64,000 nucleotides of DNA from Roseiarcus sp963741405 (GCA_963741405.1 CAVUHX010000039.1:310001-374000); one strand, 5' to 3'; positions 45,852-55,415 are shown, numbered from the stretch's first letter. The notes: generated by a model not told the origin, from the sequence alone. Translations and numbers: made by a program.

Positions 45852-47519
45852 TTAGGCGTGTTCCTTACGCGCCTTCGCGGACTGAACGGCCGCGGTGGCT
45901 TGTGGCCGGGCGCCGCTCAGTTTCGCCAGCAACGCCCTGACGTTCGGGGTCCCGAGCCCCGTGACCTCGTCGTAACCTGCCTGGGCGCTTAGCCCGCCGT
46001 TGTTTCCGGAGGTAATGTCGCGGAAGCATGACGTTCCAAGCAAGGGGTAGATGAGAGGGTTAAGGAAGGGAAGCGAATCCATCCCCCTCTTCTGGCGCGC
46101 CTCATTGATCAGGGCGCATATGCCTGCCCAAACTGGAGCGCTCCAGCTGGTCCCGCCAATTCCAAGTGGATGATGATTTAAGACGAGAAAAGCCCCCGTG
46201 TTGGGGTCGGCCGCGAGACTGACATCGGGAGCAAACCGGTGATTGTCTGCGGGCACGCCGCTTCCCTTTTGCCAGGGCGGGCGGTTGAAGATCTTGCTGG
46301 CGCCTCCTCCGCTCCCCGTCCACGCATCTTCGGACCCAACTGTCCCGTCTGAAGTGTTGAGATTCAAACTTGTTCCGCCAACCCCGACGACTGCAGGATC
46401 GCAGGCGGCGTACTCGGCCTGAAGCGGGCCATTTGAATGGTGACCGTCAGGACCAGGATTGGATCCGGCGTCACCGCTGGAAACAAACACGTTCACGCCC
46501 AATGCGGCCAGCTTGAGGTACTTCTGGTGCTGGGTGGCGATTTCGCCATTTGGCCCGCCCAGAAATGTCTCGCCCAGTCCGAGGCTGATCGACAACTGCC
46601 TCAGACTTGGATCGCTCGAGGAGTTGGTGATGATCCGATTGAGAGCGTGATCGAGCGCGACAAATTGAAGTGAACCGGTCGCGTAGATTTTGATAGTAGC
46701 GTCGGGGGCGATGCCGCTGGTCCAGGACGCGTCGAGGGTCTCTTCCCCCTCGGGAGTCGGCAGATGGCCGCTGCCGGTCTTGATCTTTTTTATTCTTGTA
46801 AGATCAGTGTTTACTCCGTTGGCTGTCCAAAAAGCCGTAAGGTCCGCATCATTCGGAAACGTATCGATAAGAATCGCTATGGTCTGCCCTTTTCCCGTCA
46901 CGCCGACCCCGTCTCCGTCATACGCCTTCAGGATCTCACTGACGAGGTACGGCGGAGTATTGGCGATGTTCGGCACCGGCTGACCATTGCGGTCAAGCGT
47001 CGAACGATTGTGTACGGCCAGCGTTCGAGCCTTGTGTTTGTTCATCTGGCGGAAGGGTTGCAGACCGATGATGGCATGAACCGGCGCGCCCACGTCCGAC
47101 GGGAGGCTCGGCGCGTTCTGAGCAGCGGTGTAAGTGATCCCGTCCCGGGTCACCTGCACCATTTTGACCTCAAGACTCTGCTCAATTTGTGAGGCTGTCG
47201 CGTTGGCGTACAGGCTCGTCCCGTCGGCGCTTTGTCCGGTGACCTTGAACCCTTGTCCGATGAGCCACTTTTTCAGCTTTTCTACGTCGGCTGGTCTCGG
47301 CGAATATTTCTTGGCGAGCTCGTCTGCGGAGAGCACCGCTCCCGACGCAACCTGTTTCTCGAGATCGTCCTTCGATGGGATTTCGAGCGAGAAAAGCACG
47401 TCCATCCTTTGGTCGCGCGCTTCCTGCTTCGCCGCATTGACAATGAGTCCTTGCGGCGTGACCCCCTGCTGTTGCGGTAATACCGTTATGCTATCGTGAA
47501 ATACTTTGCGATCGCTCAT
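45852..47519 (-). CDS. S53 family serine-carboxyl peptidase (sedolisin/kumamolisin)
   Basis: 555 residues. A pro-kumamolisin activation domain occupies ~1-165 (LSADELAKKYSPRPADVEKLKKWL, LPSDVGAPVHAIIGLQ). The catalytic domain has the Glu/Asp pair in EGEETLDASW, the oxyanion Asp in VFVSSGDAGS, and the nucleophile in GGTSWSAP, plus ITSGNNGG and GYDEVTGLGTPN near the calcium site. These enzymes work in acid. There is no obvious signal peptide, as in several family members. Base composition looks less GC-rich than its neighbours, so acquisition by transfer is possible. Confidence 0.93.
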   Translation of the reverse strand: MSDRKVFHDSITVLPQQQGVTPQGLIVNAAKQEARDQRMDVLFSLEIPSKDDLEKQVASGAVLSADELAKKYSPRPADVEKLKKWLIGQGFKVTGQSADGTSLYANATASQIEQSLEVKMVQVTRDGITYTAAQNAPSLPSDVGAPVHAIIGLQPFRQMNKHKARTLAVHNRSTLDRNGQPVPNIANTPPYLVSEILKAYDGDGVGVTGKGQTIAILIDTFPNDADLTAFWTANGVNTDLTRIKKIKTGSGHLPTPEGEETLDASWTSGIAPDATIKIYATGSLQFVALDHALNRIITNSSSDPSLRQLSISLGLGETFLGGPNGEIATQHQKYLKLAALGVNVFVSSGDAGSNPGPDGHHSNGPLQAEYAACDPAVVGVGGTSLNLNTSDGTVGSEDAWTGSGGGASKIFNRPPWQKGSGVPADNHRFAPDVSLAADPNTGAFLVLNHHPLGIGGTSWSAPVWAGICALINEARQKRGMDSLPFLNPLIYPLLGTSCFRDITSGNNGGLSAQAGYDEVTGLGTPNVRALLAKLSGARPQATAAVQSAKARKEHA

Positions 47520-47870
47520 CTGCTATCTCCCGATAATTAGTGTCGATTCGACAGCCAACTCGATCTGGCGAACGGGACGTAGCGCTCACTCGTCGCGACC
47601 CGCAGTGACGCGGCTCACAGGCCGACCGCGCCCGGATCAAACTGCGCTTGCGCGGGTGCGTCCAACGACAAGATCGAAGCCGCGGCCGTTCGCCTCAATT
47701 CGCTGACGAACCACAGGTTCTTCTCATCCTCGATCGGGAAAAGTCGCTCGCGAGCCCAATCGGCGCCGCAATTGGAACCGAAAAGCGCTCCCCCGCGTTG
47801 AGGCGGCCGATCCATCCGGCGGCCAGTTGCGGGAGGCGTCATAGGCGCTGGCGCAAACATTCGCGGACGG
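47520..47870. other. Divergent intergenic region between two peptidase genes
   Basis: About 350 bp holding both promoters. A minus-strand frame at 47615-47815 could encode 66 residues (start MDRPPQRGGALFGSNCG); it has no recognisable domain or convincing ribosome site, so I do not call it a gene. Confidence 0.4.
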
Positions 47871-48830
47871 GTGGTGAAACGGCTTATCCTCATCCTGTGC
47901 CTTGCCTGCGCGGGCCTGCTGTCGGGAGAGCTCCGATCGGCGTCCTACCTGCCGTTCGACGACGGGCTGGGGCGAACGGCGCCTGAGGCGGCGGAGCGCT
48001 ACGCCCTGCCGATCACCTCGCCTCTCGACCAGGGCGATTCCGATCTCTGCTGGGTCTATGCAACGCTCAGCATGCTGGAGACGAACTATCTCGCCCGTCA
48101 TCCCGGGTCGCGCATCGACCTGTCGCGCGCCGCCCTGCAGGTCGGCTCGATCGCCGACCGGTTCACCCGCCGCATCCGCGGCGAGTTGGCCAAACTCGAG
48201 GACGGCGGCCTTGCGGTCGAGGCGCTTCGGCTTATCCAGCAGAGAGGCCTCGTGGCGCGCGGCGATTTCCACGACATCGTGGAATCGGAGCCGATCTTTT
48301 CCTCCATCGACGACAAGCTGTCTCGCGCCGCCGATTCGGAAGAGAAGCTGGATGTGCTCGATACAGAGATCAAGGCCGCCCTTGGCGAGCCGCCGCGCGT
48401 CACCCATTTCGACGGCGAAACGATCCGCCCGGACGAGCTGGCGAGGGCGGTCCTCGGCTGGCACCAGTGGGTGGAGTTCGACCGGTCTCGCGACGGTGCC
48501 GAGGGCTGGGGACCGTCGCGCGATCCGGACGCCCGGGCGGAGACTCTAGTCATGTATGCGAATCTCGACCGGCTCATCGACTTGATCCACCGATCGCTCG
48601 CGCAGGGCAGGGCGGTGGTCGCCGGAACGGACGACCATTCGTTTCTCGTCTACGGCGCAGACTACGACAAGGACGGCAAGCCGCTCTCCTACCTGATCAA
48701 GGATTTGCTCGCGCCTTTCCTCTACCGCGAGAGCGCGGAGGAACTGCACGGGAGGCTGAACGACGTGACGGTGGCGATCGAAGAAGCGCCACCGCCGCTT
48801 TCGAGAGCGCGCCCGCCTCAGAACGGATAG
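47871..48830 (+). CDS. Secreted papain-like (C1) cysteine peptidase homologue
   Basis: 319 residues with a signal peptide (LILILCLACAGLLSGELRSA). SPLDQGDSDLCWVYATLSMLE matches the papain-clan nucleophile motif DQGxxxxCWxFA with Cys60, and AGTDDHSFLVYGADYD supplies His256. The usual Asn of the KNSWG motif appears as Asp in YLIKDLLAP. Identity as an active protease is therefore likely but not certain. GTG start at 47871 or 47874. It overlaps the convergent aldehyde dehydrogenase by 13 bp. Confidence 0.65.
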   Translation: MVKRLILILCLACAGLLSGELRSASYLPFDDGLGRTAPEAAERYALPITSPLDQGDSDLCWVYATLSMLETNYLARHPGSRIDLSRAALQVGSIADRFTRRIRGELAKLEDGGLAVEALRLIQQRGLVARGDFHDIVESEPIFSSIDDKLSRAADSEEKLDVLDTEIKAALGEPPRVTHFDGETIRPDELARAVLGWHQWVEFDRSRDGAEGWGPSRDPDARAETLVMYANLDRLIDLIHRSLAQGRAVVAGTDDHSFLVYGADYDKDGKPLSYLIKDLLAPFLYRESAEELHGRLNDVTVAIEEAPPPLSRARPPQNG

Positions 48831-50260
48831 TGCTGCGGCCCTTCGATGGTGATCCAGCGCAAATCGGTGAACTCGGCGATCACCGCCTTGCTGCCGAATC
48901 GTCCATAGCCCGAGGCCTTGACGCCGCCGAACGGCATCTGCCCCTCGTCCTGCACCGTCGGCCCGTTGATGTGGCAGATGCCCGCTTCGATCCGCCTCGC
49001 GACCGCGAGCGCCCGCTGGATGTCGCGGCTGAAGACGGCCGAGGACAGTCCGTATTCGGTGTCGTTGGCGACCCTGATCGCCTCCTCGTCGCCCTTGACG
49101 CGGATCACCGGCTTCACCGGCCCGAACGATTCCTCGCGATAGATCCGCATTTCCGACGTGACGCGGTCGACGATGGTCGCCTCGACGATCGAGCCGTTGC
49201 GCTTTCCCCCGCAGACGACGACCGCGCCCTTGGCCGTCGCGTCGGCGATCAGTTCGTCCATGCGCTCGGCTGCCGAGAGGCTGACCAGCGACCCAAGGAT
49301 GACGGGACCGCGCGGGTCGCCCGCCGGGAGCGCCGCCGCGCGCTTCGCGAGCTTCTCGACGAAGTCGTCGGCGATCGCCTCGTCGACCACCAGCCGCTCG
49401 GTCGACATGCAGATCTGGCCCTGGTTCATGAAAGCGCCGAACACGGTCGCGTCGACCGCGGCGTCAATGTCGGCGTCGGCGAGGACGACGAGCGGGGCCT
49501 TGCCGCCGAGTTCGAGCAGGACGGGCTTCAGGTGCTCGGCGCAGAGCTTGGCGATCTCCTTGCCGACCCGCGAGGAGCCGGTGAAGTTGACGCGCTTGAC
49601 GGCAGGGTGGGCGATCAGGGCGGCGACGATCTGCGGCGCGTCCTGCGGCGCGTTGGAAATCAGGTTGACGACGCCCTTGGGGAAGCCGGCCTCGTTCATG
49701 ATCTCGACGATCAGGCTGTGGGTCTTCGGGCAGACTTCCGACGAGCGCAGGATCACCGTATTGCCGCAGGCGAGCGGCGCGGCGAGCGCGCGCACACCCA
49801 GGATGACCGGCGCATTCCACGGCGCGATGCCGAGCACGACGCCGGCCGGCTGGCGCACGGCGAGCGACAGCACGCCCGGCTTGTCGGAAGGAATGATTTC
49901 GCCGGTGACCTGCGTCGTCAGCGCCGCCGCTTCGCGCAGAAGGGTCGCGGCGAAAAAGACGTTGAAGCCGCCCCACGGGCCGGTTGCGCCGATCTCCTCG
50001 GTCATCGCCTTGGCGAAATCGGCCGTCCGCTGCTCGAGAAGGTCAGCGGACTTCAGGAGCAGGGCGCGGCGTTCGCTGGGGCCCGTCTGCGACCAGGCCG
50101 GAAAGGCGCGATGCGCCGCCTCGACGACTGTTGCGACGTCGGCCTCGCTCGCCGCGGCCGCTTCGCTCGCCACCGCGCCGGTGACGGGATCGCGCCGTGT
50201 GAACGTGGAGCCCGAAACCGCGCCGACATTCACCCCATCGATGATGAAATCAACCTTCAT
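48818..50260 (-). CDS. NAD(P)-dependent aldehyde dehydrogenase (aromatic aldehyde type)
   Basis: 480 residues of the ALDH superfamily: LGIAPWNAPVILGVRALA, FTGSSRVGKEIA, the general base in LELGGKAPLVVL, the nucleophile in NQGQICMSTERL, and EESFGPVKPVIRV. The overall pattern is closest to vanillin/salicylaldehyde/benzaldehyde dehydrogenases, but substrate cannot be fixed. ATG 50260 has GGGAGAAA upstream. It appears to be transcribed alone. Confidence 0.92.
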   Translation of the reverse strand: MKVDFIIDGVNVGAVSGSTFTRRDPVTGAVASEAAAASEADVATVVEAAHRAFPAWSQTGPSERRALLLKSADLLEQRTADFAKAMTEEIGATGPWGGFNVFFAATLLREAAALTTQVTGEIIPSDKPGVLSLAVRQPAGVVLGIAPWNAPVILGVRALAAPLACGNTVILRSSEVCPKTHSLIVEIMNEAGFPKGVVNLISNAPQDAPQIVAALIAHPAVKRVNFTGSSRVGKEIAKLCAEHLKPVLLELGGKAPLVVLADADIDAAVDATVFGAFMNQGQICMSTERLVVDEAIADDFVEKLAKRAAALPAGDPRGPVILGSLVSLSAAERMDELIADATAKGAVVVCGGKRNGSIVEATIVDRVTSEMRIYREESFGPVKPVIRVKGDEEAIRVANDTEYGLSSAVFSRDIQRALAVARRIEAGICHINGPTVQDEGQMPFGGVKASGYGRFGSKAVIAEFTDLRWITIEGPQHYPF

Positions 50261-50437
50261 GCGTTTCTCCCGTGGAACGTTTTTCTTGGCGCCAAGGCGC
50301 CGGATGAGCGTAGACTTCGCCGTCCGACGGCCGGCCGTCAAGGGTTGCTCGTCGAACGGGTTCGGCCGGGGCGCCGCTGGACGCACGGCCGATAACGTGG
50401 CACGCCTTGCGCACGTAAGACGAAAGGCGCTGCGCCC

Positions 50438-51220
50438 ATGAGTTCGCTGTCCATTGCGGCCGTCGTCGGAGGGCTGATTGCGGCGAGCGGGTTCATCGGC
50501 CTCCTCCTGCAAAGATGGCTGGCCGAGCGCCACACCGCCGAGCGGTCGCGCGACATGATCGGAGGGGTGGTCGGGCTTCTGACCCTGCTTCTCGCGCTGG
50601 TTCTGGGCCTCCTGATCTGGACCGCCTTCGGCGTCTACAACACCCAGCAGACCGAGCTGCAAACGATCGCCGCGCGCGCCCTCGAGTTCGATCTCGAAAT
50701 GCGCCAGTACGGGCCGGAGGGCGACGCCGGGCGCGAGCTCCTGCGGCGCGACCTCGTCTGGGCGCACGAGCAGTTCTGGGGCGACGACACATCGCGCGCC
50801 GAAGCCTACGGCGCCTCCTACAAGGCGATGGGCGACCTCAACAAATTCTTCGACAAACTCGAGCCCAAGACCCCGGCGCAGACGCAACTGCTCGCCGCGG
50901 CGCGGGCCAACTACGCCTTCATCGGCGAGCAGCGGCTGCTGATGTCGCTGCAGGCGGCGACGCCGGTCCCTTGGCCGCTGATCTATGCGGTGACGGCCTG
51001 GTCGTGCCTGATGTTCGGCGGCATGGGGCTCTTGTCGAAGCTCAACCCGATGGCGGTGACCATGCTGGTTCTCGGCGCCGTTTCGGTCGGGCTCGCGATC
51101 TTTCTCATCCTCGAGTTCAACAAGCCCTATACTGGCTCGGTCGTCCGGGTTTCGCCGGCGTCGCTCGAGCAGGCGATCGTCGAGCTCGACAAGCCGCGAG
51201 CGGAGGCGGCTTCGCAGTGA
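50438..51220 (+). CDS. DUF4239 (bestrophin-like) membrane protein
   Basis: 260 residues. Two N-terminal membrane helices (about 5-24 and 43-63) and two C-terminal ones (about 183-200 and 208-228) flank a hydrophilic middle (DLEMRQYGPEGDAGRELLRR, WGDDTS). This is the layout of the DUF4239/bestrophin-like family. Function unknown; a channel role is suggested only by the distant relation. The next gene starts 31 bp later on the same strand. Confidence 0.75.
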   Translation: MSSLSIAAVVGGLIAASGFIGLLLQRWLAERHTAERSRDMIGGVVGLLTLLLALVLGLLIWTAFGVYNTQQTELQTIAARALEFDLEMRQYGPEGDAGRELLRRDLVWAHEQFWGDDTSRAEAYGASYKAMGDLNKFFDKLEPKTPAQTQLLAAARANYAFIGEQRLLMSLQAATPVPWPLIYAVTAWSCLMFGGMGLLSKLNPMAVTMLVLGAVSVGLAIFLILEFNKPYTGSVVRVSPASLEQAIVELDKPRAEAASQ

Positions 51221-51251
51221 AGGCAAGGACAAACGAGGAAGGAGCATCATC

Positions 51252-51563
51252 ATGGCGCACTACAGGATACTGAGCGACGAAGAGATCCGTACGGCTCTGG
51301 CCGACCTGCCGGACTGGTCGGTCAAGGCGCCCAACATCGAGGCGACCTTCGCCTTGAAGACGTTCCGCGACGCGATCGCCTTCATCGTCGAGATCGCGAT
51401 CGAGGCCGAGGTCATGAACCATCATCCGGAGTTCCACAATTCGTACAACATCGTGTCGTTCGCGTTCTGCACGCACGACGCCGGCATGAAGATCACCGAT
51501 CTCGACATCGAGACGGCGCGCAAGATCAGCGCGCTCGCGAAGCGCTTCCAGGCGATGCCGTGA
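51252..51563 (+). CDS. phhB: 4a-hydroxytetrahydrobiopterin dehydratase
   Basis: A 103-residue, full-length pterin-4a-carbinolamine dehydratase (PCD/DCoH). It has the active-site segment AEVMNHHPEFHNSYNIVSFAFCTHDAGMKITDLD and the N-terminal LADLPDW. It recycles the pterin cofactor of aromatic amino-acid hydroxylases. No phenylalanine hydroxylase gene is in the window. In bacteria this family is also linked to molybdopterin use, which is of interest beside aioA and moaC/moeA. GAAGGAGC precedes the ATG. Confidence 0.93.
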   Translation: MAHYRILSDEEIRTALADLPDWSVKAPNIEATFALKTFRDAIAFIVEIAIEAEVMNHHPEFHNSYNIVSFAFCTHDAGMKITDLDIETARKISALAKRFQAMP

Positions 51564-51588
51564 GGCGCTTCGAGTCGCGGCGTGTTTT

Positions 51589-51613
51589 CCTTCCCCAGCT
51601 TTGCTGGGGAAGG
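51589..51613. terminator. Hairpin after phhB
   Basis: CCTTCCCCAGC/GCTGGGGAAGG, an 11-bp perfect stem on a TTT loop, lies 26 bp after the phhB stop and just before the SDR gene. It may be a terminator or a copy of the intergenic palindromes. Confidence 0.5.
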
Positions 51614-51630
51614 TGGAGTCTATCGTCCCC

Positions 51631-52401
51631 ATGACTGACGCTCCCAATCGCGAATTCGCCGGCAAGGTCGCGATCGTCACCGGCGGAGGGGCGGGCATCG
51701 GCTTCGCCGTCGCCCGCGCCTTCGCCAGACACGGCGCGCATGTGGCGATCGCTGGCCGGACGGGCGCGACGCTCGCCCGTTCCGCGGCGGCGATCGAGGA
51801 GGCCTCGGGCGCGCCGGTTCTGACGGTCGAGGCGGATGTCGCGGTCGAGGCCGACTGCGCGCGGATCGTCGCTTCGACGATCGACCGCTTCGGCGCGCTC
51901 GACATCCTCGTCAACAACGCCGCGCATTTCGCGCTCGTGCCCCTTATCGAAGCGGACGCGGCGCAGGCGGCGCGATTTCTCGCCGCTAACCTCGCCGGCC
52001 CGCTCCAGTGCGCGCGCGCCTTCGCCCATTGGGCGTTCGAGCGCGGGCGGAGCGGGGCGATCGTCAACGTCAGCAGCATCGCCGGCGCCCGGCCGGCGCC
52101 CGGCTGCGGCCTCTATTCGGCGTCGAAGGCGGCGCTCGACAGCCTGACCCGCTCGATGGCGCTCGAATGGGGGCCGAGCCTCAGGGTCAACGCGGTCGCG
52201 CCCGGCCATGTCGCGACGGAGGGGGTGATCGAAGACTTCCGCGCCGGCCGGCTCGACGAAGCGGCGATGCTCGCGTCCATTCCCGCCCGGCGGATCGCCG
52301 ACGTCGACGACATCGCCGATGCGGTGCTGTTTCTGTGCGGCGACCGGGCGCGTCACATCGGCGGGCAGGTGCTGACGGTGGACGGAGGGGAGGGGCTTTG
52401 A
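51631..52401 (+). CDS. Short-chain dehydrogenase/reductase
   Basis: 256 residues from ATG 51631. Classical SDR: the cofactor loop TGGGAGIGFAVA, VEADV, the NNAA motif, catalytic Ser in VNVSSIAG, and YSASK. It ends in QVLTVDGGEGL, typical of FabG-like enzymes. An Arg in AGRTGATL after the second strand suggests NADP preference. Substrate unknown. A longer frame starting at 51601 lies inside the hairpin, so the ATG is preferred. Confidence 0.9.
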   Translation: MTDAPNREFAGKVAIVTGGGAGIGFAVARAFARHGAHVAIAGRTGATLARSAAAIEEASGAPVLTVEADVAVEADCARIVASTIDRFGALDILVNNAAHFALVPLIEADAAQAARFLAANLAGPLQCARAFAHWAFERGRSGAIVNVSSIAGARPAPGCGLYSASKAALDSLTRSMALEWGPSLRVNAVAPGHVATEGVIEDFRAGRLDEAAMLASIPARRIADVDDIADAVLFLCGDRARHIGGQVLTVDGGEGL

Positions 52402-52444
52402 GCTGTCTTGGAACGTCTGCGCGGCGGCGAGCGGGGGCCGGCCG

Positions 52445-52654
52445 GTGACGAACGTGAAAAGCGGCTCGGCGGAATTCTCGACCTGGGTGGCGCTGGCCTT
52501 CGGCGCGATCGCGGTCGCGATCTCAGCGGTCTATTCGTCGTCTCTATGGCTCCTGATTCCGGCAGGTCTGGTGGGCGGCGCGTTCGGCTGGTGGGTCGAG
52601 CGAATCGCGCGTTTCTATGTCGAGCGGGCGGTATCGAGGAGGCGCGCGCGATAG
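52445..52654 (+). CDS. Small two-helix membrane protein
   Basis: A possible 69-residue ORF from a GTG. Two hydrophobic segments (about 15-31 and 34-49) are followed by a basic tail (ERAVSRRRAR), consistent with an inner-membrane protein with its C-terminus inside. No family recognised, and the ribosome site is weak. Confidence 0.4.
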   Translation: MTNVKSGSAEFSTWVALAFGAIAVAISAVYSSSLWLLIPAGLVGGAFGWWVERIARFYVERAVSRRRAR

Positions 52655-52734
52655 GAAATCACGACTCTTGGTGTTGCCTGGTGGAGCCCGACAGCCAGAC
52701 TGGCTGCTTTGGTTTCGTCGGCATCTGAACAGTG

Positions 52735-52758
52735 ATGTGATACAGAATGTGATACAAA
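52735..52758. repeat. Two 12-bp direct repeats ATGTGATACARA
   Basis: The word ATGTGATACA occurs twice with a 12-bp period in an AT-rich patch between the small membrane protein and the deaminase gene. A binding site or small duplication; nothing else supports a function. Confidence 0.4.
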
Positions 52759-52845
52759 ACGAGCATGGGCGTCGCGAAAGAGGAAGGATGCGCGGGTTGC
52801 CTGGAGGCGGAGGAATCAAAGTCTGACTCGCGCTGGGCCAAGCCC

Positions 52846-54177
52846 TCACGCGAAAACTTTGGCCGCTGTCTTGTGCTTCGCGACCAGCGCCGCAAGGTCA
52901 ACCCCCTCCGGCGCGCCCTCGATCACCCGCCAGCGGCCGGCGACCATGACGCGGTCGGCGCGATGGGCGCCGCAGAGCGCGAGCGCCGCAATCGGGTCCT
53001 GCGCGCCGGAAAAGCGTGGCTCGTCGAGCCGGTAGAACGCCAGGTCGGCCTCCATTCCCGGCGCAATTCTGCCGATGTCGTCACGACCGAGGCAGCGCGC
53101 CGAGCCCTCGGTCGCCCATCTGAGCGCGTCGTAGGGGCTCACGGCGGCATGGCCGTAGCGGAGGCGCTGAAGCATGAGCGCATGGCGCGCCGCCTCCATC
53201 ATGTTGGATGAATCGTTCGAGGCCGAGCCGTCCACGCCTAGACCGATCGCGACGCCCGCGGCCTCCAGCTCCCTGGTCGGGCATATGCCGACCCCGAACG
53301 CCATGTCGGCGGCGGCGCAATGGGCGACGCTAACCCCGGCGCGCCCGAGCCGGCCGATTTCGTCGTCGTTGAAATGGATGCCGTGGGCGATCCAGGTTCG
53401 GGGCGCAAGCCAGCCCGCTTCCTCCAGGAGGTCGACCGAGCGCTTGCCGAACGTCTGCATGGCGTAGGCGTCCTCCTCGGGCGACTGGCAGAGGTGGCAG
53501 TGCAGTCCGGCGTCGTATTTTTGGGCGAGTTTCGCCAATTCGGTCAGAACGCGCTGCGGAACGGCAAGCGGCGAACAGGGCGCGAGCGCCACCCGGATCA
53601 TCGAACCGGGCGCCGGATCGTGAAAAGCGCGGAGCGCCCGCTCGCTGTCCTCGAGAATGGCGTCTGAATCCTGGACGATCGAATCGGGCTGCAGACCGCC
53701 GTCCTTTTCCGAAATCCCCATCGAGCCGCGCGTGACCGTCATGCGCAGCCCGAGCTTGGTCGCCTCCTCGACCTCGATGTCGATCGCGCGTTCGAGGCCC
53801 GGCGGAAAGAGATTGTGGTGATCGGCCGCCGTCGTGCAGCCGGACAGGAGAAGTTCGACCAGGCTCATGCGGACGGCGACCCGCAAAGCGTCTGGGGTCA
53901 TCCGTTCCCAGACGCGCTCCATCGCCACGAGCCAGGCGATCAGGTCCTTGCCGAAGCCGGCAGGGTGGGCGCGGGTCAGAGTCTGGTAGAAGTGGTGGTG
54001 CGCGTTGATCAGGCCGGGCACGACGACGTGGCGCGAGGCGTCGAAGGTCGCGCCCCAGGGTTCGGCCGGCGCCTCGCCGCGCGCAACGCATTCGACAATT
54101 CGCGACCCTTCGACGACGATCCCCCGCTCAGCGTCCGATGCGAGGATTCCAAGCGGGTCCTTGATCCAAAGGCGCAT
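52846..54177 (-). CDS. Amidohydrolase, 8-oxoguanine deaminase-like
   Basis: 443 residues of the TrzN/SsnA/GuaD amidohydrolase branch. Metal site VPGLINAHHHFYQTLTR, then TTAADHHNLFP, the ligand in LHCHLCQSPEEDA, AHGIHFNDDEI and the final Asp in GLGVDGSASNDSS. LWIKDPLGIL and GKDLIAWL resemble 8-oxoguanine deaminases. It would hydrolyse an amino group from a purine or triazine-like ring in the cytosol. It is divergent from an ABC binding-protein gene, which suggests the same substrate is imported. Confidence 0.85.
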   Translation of the reverse strand: MRLWIKDPLGILASDAERGIVVEGSRIVECVARGEAPAEPWGATFDASRHVVVPGLINAHHHFYQTLTRAHPAGFGKDLIAWLVAMERVWERMTPDALRVAVRMSLVELLLSGCTTAADHHNLFPPGLERAIDIEVEEATKLGLRMTVTRGSMGISEKDGGLQPDSIVQDSDAILEDSERALRAFHDPAPGSMIRVALAPCSPLAVPQRVLTELAKLAQKYDAGLHCHLCQSPEEDAYAMQTFGKRSVDLLEEAGWLAPRTWIAHGIHFNDDEIGRLGRAGVSVAHCAAADMAFGVGICPTRELEAAGVAIGLGVDGSASNDSSNMMEAARHALMLQRLRYGHAAVSPYDALRWATEGSARCLGRDDIGRIAPGMEADLAFYRLDEPRFSGAQDPIAALALCGAHRADRVMVAGRWRVIEGAPEGVDLAALVAKHKTAAKVFA

Positions 54178-54413
54178 GGGGCGAACTCCGTTTGACGGGG
54201 CAGGGGCGCGGGCCAAATCGGGTCAGCGACGATTGCAGCGCAACGCCAGCCCCGGCTCTGAGGCTTTACGATGGCGTGAATTTGGATTCGACGCTGTCGG
54301 CACGCCCGTTTATGGTGCCGGCGCGATCCGCTTAACGGCGAATTTCGGCGGGCGGAAGGGGAGGCATCGCAAGCGTTTAAGCGCCTCCGGAACGGTAATT
54401 TGGAGGAAACTGA

Positions 54414-55415
54414 ATGCGCGCGTTGATCATCGCCGCCCTGGCGGGCGCGGCGGCCCTGGCACAACCGGCCTTCGCTCTCGACAAGGTGACGTTCGCCACC
54501 AACTGGCTCGCTGATCCGGAAGCGGGCGGCTACTACCAGGCGCTGGTCGACGGGACCTACGAGAAGAACGGCCTCGACGTCACCATCCTGCCGGGCGGCC
54601 CGGCGTCGAACGGGGGCATGCTGCTCATCGCCGGGAAGATCGAGTTCTTCATGGGTGGCGACATGATCGGCGATTTCCTCAACGTCCAAAACGACATTCC
54701 GTTGATCACCGTCGCGGCGGACTTCCAGAAAAACCCGCAGTGCTTCATGTCCCATCCGGGAGTCGGCCTCGACAAATGGGCGGCCCTGCCCAACGCCAAT
54801 CCCGCCTTCGTCAGCGCGGGCGCAGTCAACACCTTCTGGGCCTGGATGCGTTCCGCCTACGGATTCAAGGACGAGAACATCAAACCCTACAATTTCAACT
54901 CGGCGCCGTTCATTGTCGACAAGCATTCGATCCAGCAGGGCTACATCACCTCGGAGCCTTTCGAGATCGAGAGACAGGGTCACTTCAAGCCCAATGTATT
55001 CCTGCTCGCCGACTATGGCTATGACACCTATTCGACCCAGATCGTCACGCGCCGCGAGATCTATCAGAAGAACCCGGACATGGTGCAGCGATTCGTCAGC
55101 GCCTCGGCGATCGGCTGGTATAACTATCTCTACCACGACAACGCCAAGGCGAACGCGATGATCAAGCGCGACAATCCCGAGATGAGCGACGAACAGATCG
55201 CTTTCTCGATCGCCAAGATCAAGGAACACGGCATCGTCGATTCGGGCGACACCCTGACCAAGGGCATCGGCGCGATGACCGACCAACGGTGGAGCGACTT
55301 CTACGAGAAAATGGTCAAGGCCGGCGTCGTCAAGGCCGGAATCGACTACAAGAAGGCCTACACGCTCGAATTCGTCAACAAGGGCGTCGGGCTCGAACTG
55401 CGCCCGAAGAACTGA
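54414..55415 (+). CDS. ABC transporter substrate-binding protein, NMT1/SsuA type
   Basis: 333 residues with a signal peptide (IIAALAGAAALAQPAFA), then VTFATNWLADPEAGGYYQALVDGTYEKNGLDVTI, the NMT1/THI5-like start. GGMLLIAGKIEFFMGGDM and the SEPFEIERQG region follow. Proteins of this type bind pyrimidine precursors, purine-like rings, sulfonates or nitrate. The ATPase and permease genes lie at 57.2-58.8 kb, separated by two opposite-strand genes. With the divergent deaminase, a heterocyclic nitrogen source is likely. Confidence 0.88.
   Translation: MRALIIAALAGAAALAQPAFALDKVTFATNWLADPEAGGYYQALVDGTYEKNGLDVTILPGGPASNGGMLLIAGKIEFFMGGDMIGDFLNVQNDIPLITVAADFQKNPQCFMSHPGVGLDKWAALPNANPAFVSAGAVNTFWAWMRSAYGFKDENIKPYNFNSAPFIVDKHSIQQGYITSEPFEIERQGHFKPNVFLLADYGYDTYSTQIVTRREIYQKNPDMVQRFVSASAIGWYNYLYHDNAKANAMIKRDNPEMSDEQIAFSIAKIKEHGIVDSGDTLTKGIGAMTDQRWSDFYEKMVKAGVVKAGIDYKKAYTLEFVNKGVGLELRPKN

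Noticed and set aside
47615..47815. 66-codon minus-strand ORF between the two peptidase genes
   Set aside because: No recognisable domain or ribosome site; kept only as a note in the intergenic entry.
52735..52758. Direct repeats as a CRISPR or plasmid-type iteron array
   Set aside because: Only two 12-bp copies with no spacer structure and no replication or cas genes nearby.
52765..53211. 148-codon plus-strand frame starting MGVAKEEGCAGCLEAEE
   Set aside because: It runs antisense into the deaminase gene and its tail is a shadow; the cysteine-rich start alone is not enough.
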